DNA of 64,000 nucleotides from Methylomonas rhizoryzae (GCF_008632455.1 NZ_CP043929.1:3720001-3784000); one strand, 5' to 3'. Positions 26,431-36,340 are shown, counted from the stretch's first letter. Translations and numbers: made by a program. The notes: generated from the sequence alone by a model not told the origin.

Positions 26431-27569
26431 CGCTTTATCCCCTTGACGTTACTTTTTTGAAGTTCGGTGACTTCGAAATGAATGCGAAACAGCACCGCAA
26501 CCGCGCCGCACATGACGATCATGCTACCGCCGCCATAACTCATCAGCGGCAAGGTCAAACCTTTGGTTGGCAATATGCCCATATTGACGCCCATGTTGAC
26601 GAAGGCCTGAAAACCGAACCAAATCGCCAAACCGTAGGCCACCAGCGCGGAAAAATATTCGCCGACCTTCTCGGCTTGCTCGCCGATAGCGAAACCGCGC
26701 AACACCAAGGCGCTAAACAAGGCTATTACCAGCACAACGCCGACCAAGCCCAATTCTTCGCCCAATACCGAGAACAAAAAGTCGGTGTGCGCTTCCGGTA
26801 AATAAAACAGTTTTTGCAAGCCGTTACCCAAACCGACGCCGGTCACTTCGCCGCGTCCGAACGAAATCAAGGCCTGCGTCAATTGATAGCCGCTATCGCG
26901 GGCGTGTTCCCAGGGCTCCAGGAAGCCGACTACCCGTTCCCAGCGATAAGGCGAGGTGTAAGCCAGGGCCGCCGCCGCGGCCGAAACCAGCACGACCAGC
27001 AACACGAACGGCGACAATCGGGCGCCACCTAAAAACATCATGCCCATGGCGATAATCAGTATCACCACCGCCGAGCCGAAATCGGGTTCCATCAACAACA
27101 ACACGCAAGCCACCGAGAACAGCAACAAGGGCCTGACCAGGCCAAACAGCGATTTACGCACGTGCTCGCCATGTCTGGTGATGTAGCCGGCCATGTAGAC
27201 GACCGCAATGAATTTCATCACTTCGGAAACCTGAATGCGCAAGCCGAACAGCGATAGCCAACGCACGCTACCGTTAACCCTGACGCCTATGCCAGGCACC
27301 AATACCACCAACAACAACAGCAAGCCGGCAATGAACAAGGGCTGACCTATTTTGTGCCAAGTCTTCATCGGCACGTTCATCATAGCGGCCGCAACCACTA
27401 AGCCGATCAAGATATGCGCCAACTGCTTAATCGGATAATTCGACAAGTCTTCCGCCACCTTCACGCCCATGTGCATGGAAGAAGAAGCAACCATCACAAA
27501 ACCCAAGCCCAGCAGGCACAGACAAGCCGTCAACAGGGTTTCATCGACGTGATAGCGTTGTTTTGCCAT
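26427..27569 (-). CDS. ftsW: SEDS peptidoglycan polymerase FtsW
   Basis: A 380-residue polytopic membrane protein of the SEDS family, the septal glycosyltransferase partner of FtsI. Conserved pieces are LIMEPDFGSAVV (here LLMEPDFGSAVVILIIAMG), the YQLTQALISFGRGEVTGVGLG block and FLFSVLGEELGL. About ten helices are visible. Its ATG shares one base with the murD stop (TAATG). Confidence 0.96.
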   Translation of the reverse strand: MAKQRYHVDETLLTACLCLLGLGFVMVASSSMHMGVKVAEDLSNYPIKQLAHILIGLVVAAAMMNVPMKTWHKIGQPLFIAGLLLLLVVLVPGIGVRVNGSVRWLSLFGLRIQVSEVMKFIAVVYMAGYITRHGEHVRKSLFGLVRPLLLFSVACVLLLMEPDFGSAVVILIIAMGMMFLGGARLSPFVLLVVLVSAAAAALAYTSPYRWERVVGFLEPWEHARDSGYQLTQALISFGRGEVTGVGLGNGLQKLFYLPEAHTDFLFSVLGEELGLVGVVLVIALFSALVLRGFAIGEQAEKVGEYFSALVAYGLAIWFGFQAFVNMGVNMGILPTKGLTLPLMSYGGGSMIVMCGAVAVLFRIHFEVTELQKSNVKGIKR

Positions 27570-28936
27570 TAGCCTAACTCCAACACCGCTTCGGCAAACT
27601 TGTTACCCCGGTCGGCGTAACTTTTGAATTGATCCAGACTGGCGCAAGCCGGCGACAATAAAACGCTATCGCCAACTTCGGCCAGTGAGGCCGCAATTTT
27701 CACGGCCTGCTTGATATCGCCGGCTTGATAAGTCGGTACGCAACCTTGCAAGGCCCGTTCCATCAATAAGGCATCTTTACCCATTACCACTACGGCTTTG
27801 GCTTTTTCGCTGACTACCGGCTGCAGCTCGCTCATGTCCGCACCCTTGGCGTCGCCGCCGGCAATCAGGATCACTTTGCGTTCGTAGCCTTGCAGCGCGG
27901 CGACGCAGGCGCCGATATTGGTAGCCTTGGAATCGTTGACCCAGCGCACGCCGTGCAGCTCGGCCACTTTTTGCATCCTGTGAGGTAAGCCTTTAAATTT
28001 GCGCAAGGCCCGGCACATCGCATTCAGGTCCATGCCGATCGCGTGTCCCAGCGCCAACGCCGCCAATGCATTGGCAATATTATGGCTACCCTCTAAATTC
28101 AACTCGTCCGCGGCCATTAATTGTTGCTCTTCCCACATCAGCCAATCGACGGACTCGCAACGGCGCAAATAAAAATCGGCCCGCTCTCTGACCGAGAAGG
28201 TCAAACACCGCCGGCTCTGATCGCGCATGGCCGACACCACCGGGTCGTCGGCATTCAACACCATGACGCCGTCACCGCAATATACCCGCTGTTTTTCGGC
28301 GGCGTATTCGGCCATGTCGCGGTGGCGATCCAAGTGATCGGCGCTGACATTCAAAACGGTTGCCGCCGCCGCGTTCAGCAAGCGGGTGCGTTCGAGTTGA
28401 AAACTGGACAACTCCAGCACATATAAATCGGCTTGTTGTTGCAACAGGTCCAACGCCGGCGTGCCCAAATTCCCCCCGATCGCGGTTTTAAAACCGGCCG
28501 CTTGACCCATGTCGCCCAACATGGTCGTTACGGTACTTTTACCGTTGGAGCCCGTGATTGCCAGCACCGGTTTCTCGGTCGCGCAGGCAAACAAATCGAT
28601 GTCGCTCAGTACGGTCACCCCTGCTTGCACCGCCCTGCAGATCACTTTTTCGTTTAAAGACACGCCGGGGCTGATCAGCATATGGGTAGCGACGTCGAAC
28701 GCAGCCTGATCGAAACCGCCGGTAAACACCGGTACGTCCGGCATCTGTTCGCGGAAACTTTCGATTTGCGGCGGCTGCCGGCGGCTGTCGACGATGGCGA
28801 ACTTAATCGGCGTGTGCTGCAGGAACTGAGCGGCGGAGTATCCGGTAGCCCCTAAACCCACGATCAACAGGCGCGCGCTGTCGGCATGCAATCCGAAGTG
28901 CGTCGCCAATTTGTCGAGTAACCCACCGGTATCCAT
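27569..28936 (-). CDS. murD: UDP-N-acetylmuramoyl-L-alanine--D-glutamate ligase MurD
   Basis: A 455-residue Mur ligase adding D-Glu. It has the N-terminal LLIVGLGATGYSAAQFL, the P-loop AITGSNGKSTVTTML, the nucleotide block WVNDSKATN and the C-terminal LLSPACASLDQFKSYADRG, which is specific for MurD. It starts 3 nt after the mraY stop. Confidence 0.97.
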   Translation of the reverse strand: MDTGGLLDKLATHFGLHADSARLLIVGLGATGYSAAQFLQHTPIKFAIVDSRRQPPQIESFREQMPDVPVFTGGFDQAAFDVATHMLISPGVSLNEKVICRAVQAGVTVLSDIDLFACATEKPVLAITGSNGKSTVTTMLGDMGQAAGFKTAIGGNLGTPALDLLQQQADLYVLELSSFQLERTRLLNAAAATVLNVSADHLDRHRDMAEYAAEKQRVYCGDGVMVLNADDPVVSAMRDQSRRCLTFSVRERADFYLRRCESVDWLMWEEQQLMAADELNLEGSHNIANALAALALGHAIGMDLNAMCRALRKFKGLPHRMQKVAELHGVRWVNDSKATNIGACVAALQGYERKVILIAGGDAKGADMSELQPVVSEKAKAVVVMGKDALLMERALQGCVPTYQAGDIKQAVKIAASLAEVGDSVLLSPACASLDQFKSYADRGNKFAEAVLELG

Positions 28937-28939
28937 CGT

Positions 28940-30022
28940 TTACCTCAACTTCAAGGTCGCCAATCCGATTAACACCAAGATCACTGAAATAATCCAGAAT
29001 CTGACGATGATGCGCGGCTCCGGCCAACCTTTCAACTCGTAGTGATGGTGAATCGGCGCCATCAAAAATACCCGTTTCTTCCGCATTTTGTAGGACCCCA
29101 CCTGGATGATCACCGATACGGTTTCCAAGACGAAAATCCCGCCCATGATCACCAACACAACCTCCTGTCGCACCAAAACAGCCACTACGCCCAATGCGGC
29201 GCCCAAGGCCAGCGCACCGACGTCGCCCATGAACACCATGGCCGGATAGGCGTTGAACCACAAAAACCCTAGCCCCGAGCCGACTAAGGCCGCGCAAAAT
29301 ACGATTAATTCGCCGGCCTTGGGTATATGCGGAATATGCAAATATTGGGCAAAATTGGCGTGTCCGGATAAATAGGCGAATATCGCCAACGCCGCGGCTA
29401 TCATTACGGTCGGCATAATCGCCAAACCGTCCAGACCATCGGTCAGATTGACCGCATTGCTGGCGCCGACGATCACGAAATAGGTCAGCACCACGTACCA
29501 CCAGCCCATATCCAAATTGACACTTTTGAAGAACGGCACAATGAACTGGGTTTCTGCCGGCACCTGAGCGGTACGAAACAAATAAACCGCCGCGGCGAAG
29601 GCTACGACCGATTGCCAAAAATATTTGGCTCGAGCCGAAAGTCCGTCACTATTGCCGAGCAAGACCTTTTTATAGTCGTCGATGAAACCGATCACGCCGT
29701 GCGCCAACGTCACCAACAGCACCACCCAGACATAACGGTTACTCAAATCCGCGCACAGCAAGGTGCTGATGGCGATGGCGAACAGAATCATCGTTCCGCC
29801 CATCGTCGGCGTGCCGGATTTGGAATAATGAGTTTGCGGGCCGTCGTCGCGCACGCTTTGGCCAATCTTTTTGCGCGTCAGCTTTTCTATCATGAGCGGA
29901 CCGATCACAAAGGAAATCACCAAGGCGGTCAACACCCCGAGAATGGCGCGAAACGTCAGGTAATGCAAAACCCGAAAGCCGCTATCGAATTGAAGTAAAA
30001 AGTCCGCAAGTAACAGTAACAT
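28940..30022 (-). CDS. mraY: Phospho-MurNAc-pentapeptide translocase MraY
   Basis: A 360-residue integral membrane enzyme with about ten helices that makes lipid I on undecaprenyl phosphate. The family marks are SKSGTPTMGGTMIL, the catalytic VGFIDDYKKV-type block (GVIGFIDDYKKVLLG), NAVNLTDGLDGLAIMP and the His-rich APIHHHYELKGWPE. Length equals that of E. coli MraY. Its ATG shares one base with the murF stop. Confidence 0.98.
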   Translation of the reverse strand: MLLLLADFLLQFDSGFRVLHYLTFRAILGVLTALVISFVIGPLMIEKLTRKKIGQSVRDDGPQTHYSKSGTPTMGGTMILFAIAISTLLCADLSNRYVWVVLLVTLAHGVIGFIDDYKKVLLGNSDGLSARAKYFWQSVVAFAAAVYLFRTAQVPAETQFIVPFFKSVNLDMGWWYVVLTYFVIVGASNAVNLTDGLDGLAIMPTVMIAAALAIFAYLSGHANFAQYLHIPHIPKAGELIVFCAALVGSGLGFLWFNAYPAMVFMGDVGALALGAALGVVAVLVRQEVVLVIMGGIFVLETVSVIIQVGSYKMRKKRVFLMAPIHHHYELKGWPEPRIIVRFWIISVILVLIGLATLKLR

Positions 30023-31395
30023 TAGTGTAAATCTACCCGAAAATTGTCTACCAGCGCCGCGACTACGTTTTCCATTTTCTGCGCACGCGAGCCTTTTATT
30101 AATATGATTTCGTCACCGCCGGCCGCCGCGGCCAGTGCCTCTATTAAATCGATCTGGCGGTCGAAGAATTGCCCGCCGCCACCAAAAGCCTGCACGGTAT
30201 GCCGGGCCAATTCTCCGGTAGCGAACAAGCGCTGCACCGGTTTGGCCTGAATGACTTTACCCATCTGCGCGTGCAACGCCGCACTGTCGCTGCCCAACTC
30301 TCCGAAAGCCCCCAACGCCAGCCAAACCGGCTTGCCGCAGCTATCCAGCGCGTCCAGGGCCGCTTGCAACGAGGCCGGGTTGGCGTTGTAGGTATCGTCG
30401 ATGACGATATTGCCGTTTTTACCCGGCAAGGCTTGCATGCGTCCGGTAACGGGTTGCATGGTCTCCAAGCCGCTTTGAATGTCGTCTATCGCAATGCCGA
30501 ATTGCAGCGCTACCGCGGCGGCGGCCAAGGCGTTTTTGACGTTGTGTTTGCCGGCCAAGGCCAAACGAATTCTGGCTGTACCCGCCGCCCATATCAGATC
30601 GAATGCAGTATCGAAACCGTTAGGGCCCAGGCCGCTTGTCACGCCTTGCGCCCGGACGTCGGCCGCGAGGTCGAAACCGAAGCTCACGCTACGCCGGCCG
30701 GCCACGCAGTGCTGCAACCAAAAATCGTAAAACGGGTCGTCCCGGTTCAACACGGCCACGCCTTGCGGCCCAAGCGCACGAAGAATCTCGCCTTTGGCCT
30801 CGGCTACTCCCCGCACACTGCCGAACCCCTCGATATGCGCCGGTCCCACGTTGGTAATTACGCTGACGTCCGCCTGCGCATAACGACTGGTGTAGGCGAT
30901 TTCGCCGGGATGGTTTGCGCCCATTTCAATCACGGCAAACCGGTGCTGCGGGTTCAACCGCAGTAAAGTCAGCGGTACGCCGATGTCGTTATTCAAGTTG
31001 CCGCGGGTAGAAAGCGTGTCGCCTTGGGTCGCAAATATCGCCGCTATCATTTCCTTGACGGTGGTCTTGCCGTTGCTGCCGGTGACGCCGGCCACTTTGA
31101 CCGGCAAACCGCGCCGCCAATAGCCGGCGGCTTCGGCCAGTGCCAAGCGGGTATCGCCAACGAGAATCTGCGGCAACGCGCAATCCGCAACGCGTTCCAC
31201 CAATAATGCCGAGGCGCCCGCCTTAGCCGCATTGGCGGTAAAATCGTGGCCGTCGAAGGCGTGACCGCGTATCGCCAGGTACAAATCGCCCGCGACCAGC
31301 GTGCGGGTATCTATGCTGATGCCGCTTATTTCTCGGTCTGCGCCCAAAAGTTGTCCGTTAACCGCAGCGCTGATTTCGCTCAAAAGCAACTTCAT
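30022..31395 (-). CDS. murF: UDP-MurNAc-tripeptide--D-alanyl-D-alanine ligase MurF
   Basis: A 457-residue Mur ligase adding the D-Ala-D-Ala made by Ddl. It shows GVTGSNGKTTVKEMIAAIFA, the domain start SIDTRTLVAGDLYLAIRG and IDDTYNANPASLQAALDAL. The ATG at 31395 overlaps the murE stop as CTATGA with a G-run upstream, and it is preferred over the start at 31410. Confidence 0.97.
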   Translation of the reverse strand: MKLLLSEISAAVNGQLLGADREISGISIDTRTLVAGDLYLAIRGHAFDGHDFTANAAKAGASALLVERVADCALPQILVGDTRLALAEAAGYWRRGLPVKVAGVTGSNGKTTVKEMIAAIFATQGDTLSTRGNLNNDIGVPLTLLRLNPQHRFAVIEMGANHPGEIAYTSRYAQADVSVITNVGPAHIEGFGSVRGVAEAKGEILRALGPQGVAVLNRDDPFYDFWLQHCVAGRRSVSFGFDLAADVRAQGVTSGLGPNGFDTAFDLIWAAGTARIRLALAGKHNVKNALAAAAVALQFGIAIDDIQSGLETMQPVTGRMQALPGKNGNIVIDDTYNANPASLQAALDALDSCGKPVWLALGAFGELGSDSAALHAQMGKVIQAKPVQRLFATGELARHTVQAFGGGGQFFDRQIDLIEALAAAAGGDEIILIKGSRAQKMENVVAALVDNFRVDLH

Positions 31396-32855
31396 AGCGG
31401 CGCCCCCCAAGCTTGCAGTGCGGCAACGGCCGCCTCTTGATCGCTGAACGGGATTTTGCGACCTTCGATGTCTTGGTAGTTTTCATGGCCTTTGCCGGCA
31501 ATCACCACGCAATCTTCGGCTTGTGCCTGCTTGATCGCGGTCGTGATAGCACGATGTCTGTCGTTGATGATGCTGACTTTATCGCTCAAACAACCGGCCA
31601 AAATGTCGTTGATGATTTGGTACGCCGGTTCACTGCGCGGATTGTCGTCGGTCAGGATCACTCTATCCGCCAAAACCTCGGCTATCCGGCCCATTTCCGG
31701 CCGTTTGCCTTTATCTCTGTCGCCCCCGCAACCGAACACTACCCACAATTTGCCAGAACCTTTGGAAGCCAGCAGCACTTTTTCCAGGGCATCCGGGGTG
31801 TGAGCGTAATCGATGATCACCTGCGGCTGACCGGCGGCCCCGAATTTTTCCATCCGTCCGGTCACCGGCCGTAAATGGGCTAAGCGTTCTACCGCTGGTG
31901 CAAACGGCCAACCCATCGCCAACAATACGCTCATCACCGTCAACACGTTTTGCAGGTTGAATGCGCCCACTACCGGGGTGTAAGCCGTTTGACTGAGGTT
32001 TTGCCAAGTCACGCGAAACCTGATTCCGTCATTCGAATGCACGACCTGGTCTGCCTGCACGCACTCAGTCTGCGGGACGGTCTTGCCGGTAACGCTGAAG
32101 CCCCAACGTCGAACGGTCGGGCTCAAAGTCATAGACACCTCTCCACTATTGGGATCGTCCAGGTTAATCACCGCGAACTGCAAGGCCGGGTTGTTGAACA
32201 AGCTCAATTTAGCCTGTAAATAACTGTCCATATCGCCGTGATAATCCAGGTGATCCCGACTTAAATTAGTAAAAACCGCGCCGACGAAATCCACGGCGTT
32301 GACCCGGCCCTGATGCAATCCGTGCGACGACACTTCCATTGCCACTCGCTTTAAGCCGATAGCCGCCATATCGTGCAGCATGCGCTGCACCGCCAGGGCG
32401 TCCGGGGTGGTGTTGACGGTCGGATGTAAATTGCCGATGCGTCCCCAACCTAAGGTGCCTATCACGCCGCAGTCGGCCAAGGCTTGCGCCAAGAGTTGAC
32501 TGCAGGTGGTCTTGCCGTTGGTACCGGTAATGCCGACGACTTCGAGCCGCCGCGACGGATAGGCGTAAAAGCGCGCGGCGATTTCCCCGAGCAATCGGCC
32601 CAATTCATCGACTGCCACCATGGGAACTTCTGCGGATTGCGGACACGCTCCGCCGCTCCCTTCCGGGTCGTAGACGATCGCCGCCGCACCGGCCGCCGCC
32701 GCCTGACCGGCATAACTCAAGCCGTGTTGCAAAGCGCCGTTCAACGCAATGAACACCTGCCCGGACTGCAACTGCCGGCTGTCTAAGCACAGACCGCCGA
32801 CTTCGCAATCGCTGGTTAGGTCGGCAAGCCCTTCGAGTAACACGCTGAGCCTCAT
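31392..32855 (-). CDS. murE: UDP-MurNAc-dipeptide--meso-diaminopimelate ligase MurE
   Basis: A 487-residue Mur ligase adding the third stem residue. The P-loop is GITGTNGKTTCSQLLAQAL, and the amino-acid specificity block is DNPRSEP, the form associated with meso-diaminopimelate. This predicts an A1-gamma type Gram-negative wall. The start overlaps the ftsI stop by 4 nt. Confidence 0.97.
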   Translation of the reverse strand: MRLSVLLEGLADLTSDCEVGGLCLDSRQLQSGQVFIALNGALQHGLSYAGQAAAAGAAAIVYDPEGSGGACPQSAEVPMVAVDELGRLLGEIAARFYAYPSRRLEVVGITGTNGKTTCSQLLAQALADCGVIGTLGWGRIGNLHPTVNTTPDALAVQRMLHDMAAIGLKRVAMEVSSHGLHQGRVNAVDFVGAVFTNLSRDHLDYHGDMDSYLQAKLSLFNNPALQFAVINLDDPNSGEVSMTLSPTVRRWGFSVTGKTVPQTECVQADQVVHSNDGIRFRVTWQNLSQTAYTPVVGAFNLQNVLTVMSVLLAMGWPFAPAVERLAHLRPVTGRMEKFGAAGQPQVIIDYAHTPDALEKVLLASKGSGKLWVVFGCGGDRDKGKRPEMGRIAEVLADRVILTDDNPRSEPAYQIINDILAGCLSDKVSIINDRHRAITTAIKQAQAEDCVVIAGKGHENYQDIEGRKIPFSDQEAAVAALQAWGAPL

Positions 32856-34576
32856 TTTCTAGTCAATAACAATGGCATGGTATCCATGCCGTCCGGCTCG
32901 ACGCCGTAGATGCGTAAAATGCCCGCCATCACCTTGGAAAACACCGGCGCGGCGACCAATCCGCCGTAGTACTGGCCGGTGCTCGGTTCGTCGACCACAA
33001 TGGCGATAACGAAACGCGGATTGCTGGCCGGCGCCATGCCGACGAACACCGATAAATATTTGTCGTGGGTGTAACCGCCGGAAGCGGAGGTTTTCTTCAC
33101 GGTACCGGTTTTCCCGGCCACTCGGTATCCTTCCACCCTGGCTTGGTAGGCCGTGCCTTCCTTGCTGATCACGTGTTCCAACATATCCCGCACCTTACGC
33201 GCCGTTTCCGGCTTGAACACCCGACGCGCATCCGGGTCTTCGTCGCGTTTCAGCAAAGAGACCGAATGTACGATGCCGTCGTCCGCCAACGCGGTATAAG
33301 CCCGCGCCAGCTGTAGTATCGAGGTCGATACGCCGTAGCCGAAGGACAGAATAGCCTGATCGAATTCGTGCCAGCCTTGATAGTCCAACAAGCTGCCGCT
33401 GGCTTCGCCGGGAAAGCCCACGCCCGCCGAGGAACCGAAACCTAAGTTACTGTAAACGTTCCAGAAGTATTCGGGCGGCATGCTCATCGCGATTTTGGTG
33501 ACCGCGATATTGCTGGATTTTTGCAACACCAAAGTCAAATCCATCGTGCCATAGTTGTGAATATCCTTGACCACGTTACGGCCGACGTTATAGATACCGT
33601 GCGTTTCTATCAACACATTCGGGTCCACATAACCGCCATCCAAGGCCGCCGCCACCACAAACGGCTTCACCGTCGAACCCGGCTCGAACACGTCCACCAT
33701 GGCCCGGTTGCGGTAGCGATTGCTGCGTAATTCCTTTCTATTATTGGGATTAAAAGCCGGCTGGCTAACCGAAGCCAACACATCGCCGTTTTTAGCGTCC
33801 AACACCACCAACGACGCGGAATGGGCTTTATGCTTGAATAACGTTGTCTGCAATTCCCGATACGCCAAGTATTGAATGCGTTCGTCTATGCTCAGATTCA
33901 AATCCCGGCCCGGCACGGCTTCCTGAATGTTTTCCACGTCTTTTATGACGCGGCCTTTACCGTCTTTAATGACTCTTTTGCGCCCCGGTTTGCCGGCTAA
34001 CAAATATTCGTATCCGTGTTCCAGGCCTTCCTGACCGACATCGTCGATATTGGTGAATCCCAATAAATGGCCGGTGGTGGCGCCGGTCGGGTAATAACGT
34101 TTGAACGCGGTTTCGAAATACACGCCGGATATTTCCAAAGCCTTGACCTTATCCGCCAAATCCGGATTGATCTGCCGGCGCAGATAAACGAAGCGCTTAC
34201 CGGCATTGTTGCTGATGAATGCGTCCAGATCCTTGGTCGGCATGCCCAAGTATTTGGCCATTTGCAATTGTTTATCTCGTTCTTCGGCCTTCAACTGACG
34301 CAAATTCACCCAGATGGACTGCACCGGCGCGCTAATCGCCAAAGGTTCGCCGCTTCTATCTTTAATCTGCCCGCGGTAGGCCGGTACTTCGATAATGCCC
34401 AAATGCTGCATGTCGCCCTTGTCTTGCAAAAAAGTCCGGTTCAATACTTGCAGATACAAAGCGCGGCCCGCCAGCGCCAACATCGCGCAGGCGATGGCTC
34501 CCATGAGCAACCGACGTCTGACTGGGTAGCCCGGCAGGGCTCTATTGTCAGCGGTGTGTGCAACGGCGATTCTCAT
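32852..34576 (-). CDS. ftsI: Septal peptidoglycan transpeptidase FtsI (PBP3)
   Basis: A 574-residue class B penicillin-binding protein. A short cytoplasmic tail and one transmembrane helix (about 22-44) are followed by the pedestal domain with VPAYRGQIKDRSGEPLA. The transpeptidase motifs are all present: STVK with the active Ser at 301, SSN at 354-356 and KTGT at 489-492. It starts immediately after ftsL and partners FtsW. Confidence 0.97.
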   Translation of the reverse strand: MRIAVAHTADNRALPGYPVRRRLLMGAIACAMLALAGRALYLQVLNRTFLQDKGDMQHLGIIEVPAYRGQIKDRSGEPLAISAPVQSIWVNLRQLKAEERDKQLQMAKYLGMPTKDLDAFISNNAGKRFVYLRRQINPDLADKVKALEISGVYFETAFKRYYPTGATTGHLLGFTNIDDVGQEGLEHGYEYLLAGKPGRKRVIKDGKGRVIKDVENIQEAVPGRDLNLSIDERIQYLAYRELQTTLFKHKAHSASLVVLDAKNGDVLASVSQPAFNPNNRKELRSNRYRNRAMVDVFEPGSTVKPFVVAAALDGGYVDPNVLIETHGIYNVGRNVVKDIHNYGTMDLTLVLQKSSNIAVTKIAMSMPPEYFWNVYSNLGFGSSAGVGFPGEASGSLLDYQGWHEFDQAILSFGYGVSTSILQLARAYTALADDGIVHSVSLLKRDEDPDARRVFKPETARKVRDMLEHVISKEGTAYQARVEGYRVAGKTGTVKKTSASGGYTHDKYLSVFVGMAPASNPRFVIAIVVDEPSTGQYYGGLVAAPVFSKVMAGILRIYGVEPDGMDTMPLLLTRK

Positions 34577-34849
34577 CTACGGCCTGATGTAAACAATGTC
34601 GTTTTGAGCGGGTAAGGTGAGTTGCAGACGTTGTCTGGCTTCTATTTCCACCCGCGTTTCTTCGGTCAAGGTCGACAGCTCCAACAATAAGCGGCCTCTT
34701 TCAACCTCGTAATCGTCCAACTGTTTTTCTTTTTTTTGAATTTCGATAAACAAAATGCGCGCTTGATACTTGCTGTAAATGACCGCCAGCGCGGATACCA
34801 TCAGCATCGCAATCAACATACCCAGAAAAACGTTTTTAACGGCGTCCAT
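34577..34849 (-). CDS. ftsL: Cell division protein FtsL
   Basis: A 90-residue bitopic protein with a transmembrane helix (FLGMLIAMLMVSALAVIY) and a leucine-zipper-like periplasmic coiled coil (QARILFIEIQKKEKQLDDYE). It joins FtsB and FtsQ in the divisome. The sequence is weakly conserved, but length, topology and position between rsmH and ftsI make the call firm. Its ATG shares a base with the rsmH stop. Confidence 0.93.
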   Translation of the reverse strand: MDAVKNVFLGMLIAMLMVSALAVIYSKYQARILFIEIQKKEKQLDDYEVERGRLLLELSTLTEETRVEIEARQRLQLTLPAQNDIVYIRP

Positions 34850-35772
34850 TACAATTTCTCGGCAACCCGCATCACTGCGCTACGCGCCCTGGGGTTGGTT
34901 TTCAGTTCTTCACTCCCGGCTCGAATCGGGGCGCCGATCTTTTTAAACTGCCCTTTCACAATATCTTGCTCTTTCACCGGTAAGCGGCCTGGATCGGTTT
35001 TATTGCCTGATTCGTTTTTAATAAAGCGTTTAACGATACGGTCTTCCAGAGAATGAAATGCAATGACCACCAATCTGCCGCCGTGCGCCAAAAGCGCCGC
35101 GCTCTGCGCCAGTATTTGCTGGACTTGCTGTAATTCCTGGTTGATTTCTATGCGTATTGCCTGAAAACTGCGCGTCGCCGGATGTTTGTGCTTTTCCTTG
35201 AACGGCACGCAGGCTTCGATTAATGCCACCAACTCGGCGGTGGTGCGAATCGGTTTGTGCTTGCGTTCTTTGACGACGGCAGCGGCAATCCGCCGGGCAA
35301 ATCGCTCTTCGCCATATTCGAACAACACGCGCACCAACTCTTGCTCTTCGACTTGCGCCAAATAATCGGCCGCCGTCATGCCTTGACTGCTGTCCATACG
35401 CATATCCAACGGACCTTCGCGCAAAAAACTAAAACCTCGTTCCGCAGTATCCAGCTGCGGCGAAGAAACGCCCAGATCGAGTAACAAACCGTCTACTCGC
35501 CCGGATAAATTCAGACTTTCGGCAATCGCTTTCAGCTCGGCGAAACTAGCGTGATACAAGCTGAAACGCGGATCGCTTCGTAACCGGCATGCTTCGGCGG
35601 AGCGAATGGCTTCCGGATCTCTGTCGATTGCCAACAGCCGCCCGGACACCCCGAGTTGCTGCAACACGCCGGCGCTATGCCCGCCGCGGCCAAAGGTACA
35701 ATCGACGTAAATGCCGTCGGGCTTGATGCGCAGACCGGTCAAAGCCTCTTGATACAATACGGATTGATGCAC
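34849..35772 (-). CDS. rsmH: 16S rRNA m4C1402 methyltransferase RsmH (MraW)
   Basis: A 307-residue SAM-dependent methyltransferase. It shows the N-terminal HQSVLYQEALTGL, the SAM motif YVDCTFGRGGHSAGVL, LLLDLGVSSPQLD and the C-terminal VIAFHSLEDRIVKRF with RARSAVMRVAEK. It modifies N4 of C1402 in 16S rRNA. It begins 11 nt after mraZ in the usual order. Confidence 0.97.
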   Translation of the reverse strand: MHQSVLYQEALTGLRIKPDGIYVDCTFGRGGHSAGVLQQLGVSGRLLAIDRDPEAIRSAEACRLRSDPRFSLYHASFAELKAIAESLNLSGRVDGLLLDLGVSSPQLDTAERGFSFLREGPLDMRMDSSQGMTAADYLAQVEEQELVRVLFEYGEERFARRIAAAVVKERKHKPIRTTAELVALIEACVPFKEKHKHPATRSFQAIRIEINQELQQVQQILAQSAALLAHGGRLVVIAFHSLEDRIVKRFIKNESGNKTDPGRLPVKEQDIVKGQFKKIGAPIRAGSEELKTNPRARSAVMRVAEKL

Positions 35773-35783
35773 GTTACCGACCG

Positions 35784-36251
35784 CTAAAACGACAAGTCTT
35801 CCAGATCGCTCAATCCTTCCGTATCGTCACCGTCCATCCATTCCTGTTGCTTTTGCAACCAAGCCACATCGTTCCAAATTTCGAATTTATTTAATTGGCC
35901 AACCAAATACAGTTGTTTGTCCATGTTGGCGTACTCGCGCAATTTCTCGGGCAATAACAAACGCCCTTGGGTATCCATTTCGCATTCGCTGGCATGCCCG
36001 ATCAAGAACCGGCGCAATTTGCCGGCCGCTTTGTTAAGCGTCGGCAGTTTGTTAATGGTTTGTTCCAATTTTTCCCATTCGGGCAAGGGGTATAGCCACA
36101 GGCAACCGGGTTCGCCGACGCATTTTTCGTTTACCGCCAGGGTTACGATCATTTGCCGTTCGCAGCATTCATGCAATTCATCGCGGTATCGCGTGGGAAT
36201 CGCAATACGACCTTTGGCATCCAAACTGATTGAACTTATGCCGCGAAACAA
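35784..36251 (-). CDS. mraZ: Transcription regulator MraZ, TTG start
   Basis: A 155-residue protein with two SpoVT/AbrB-like swapped-hairpin domains: FRGISSISLDAKGRIAIPTRYRDEL and GHASECEMDTQGRLLLPEKLREYA, given here in shortened form as SLDAKGRIAIPTRY and EMDTQGRLLLPEKL. MraZ forms rings and represses its own dcw operon. The TTG at 36251 is chosen over the TTG at 36263 because it gives the family start MFRGI and has GAGG (36258-36261) with a six-base spacer. No ATG is available. Confidence 0.93.
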   Translation of the reverse strand: MFRGISSISLDAKGRIAIPTRYRDELHECCERQMIVTLAVNEKCVGEPGCLWLYPLPEWEKLEQTINKLPTLNKAAGKLRRFLIGHASECEMDTQGRLLLPEKLREYANMDKQLYLVGQLNKFEIWNDVAWLQKQQEWMDGDDTEGLSDLEDLSF

Positions 36252-36287
36252 GATCTGCCTCAAAAAATCCGAAATTTTCCCTTTTAC

Positions 36288-36314
36288 GCCACTTTACATC
36301 ACTTCTACTCCACT
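36288..36314 (-). promoter_or_regulatory. MraZ-type operator repeats
   Basis: Between the -10 box and the mraZ start, the minus strand has AGTGG, AGTGA and AGTGG (CACT on plus at 36290, 36300 and 36311) at 10 to 11 bp spacing, followed by AAAGGG. Known MraZ operators are short TGGG-type repeats with a 10-bp period just after the promoter, so this is the expected autoregulatory site. Confidence 0.6.
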
Positions 36315-36340
36315 ATAGTTTTGTCGGGACGGATAGTCAA
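36312..36340 (-). promoter_or_regulatory. Sigma-70 promoter of the dcw operon
   Basis: On the minus strand TTGACT (36340-36335) and TATAGT (36317-36312) are separated by exactly 17 bp. This is a near-consensus promoter about 60 bp upstream of mraZ, with the operator repeats between it and the start. Confidence 0.85.
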
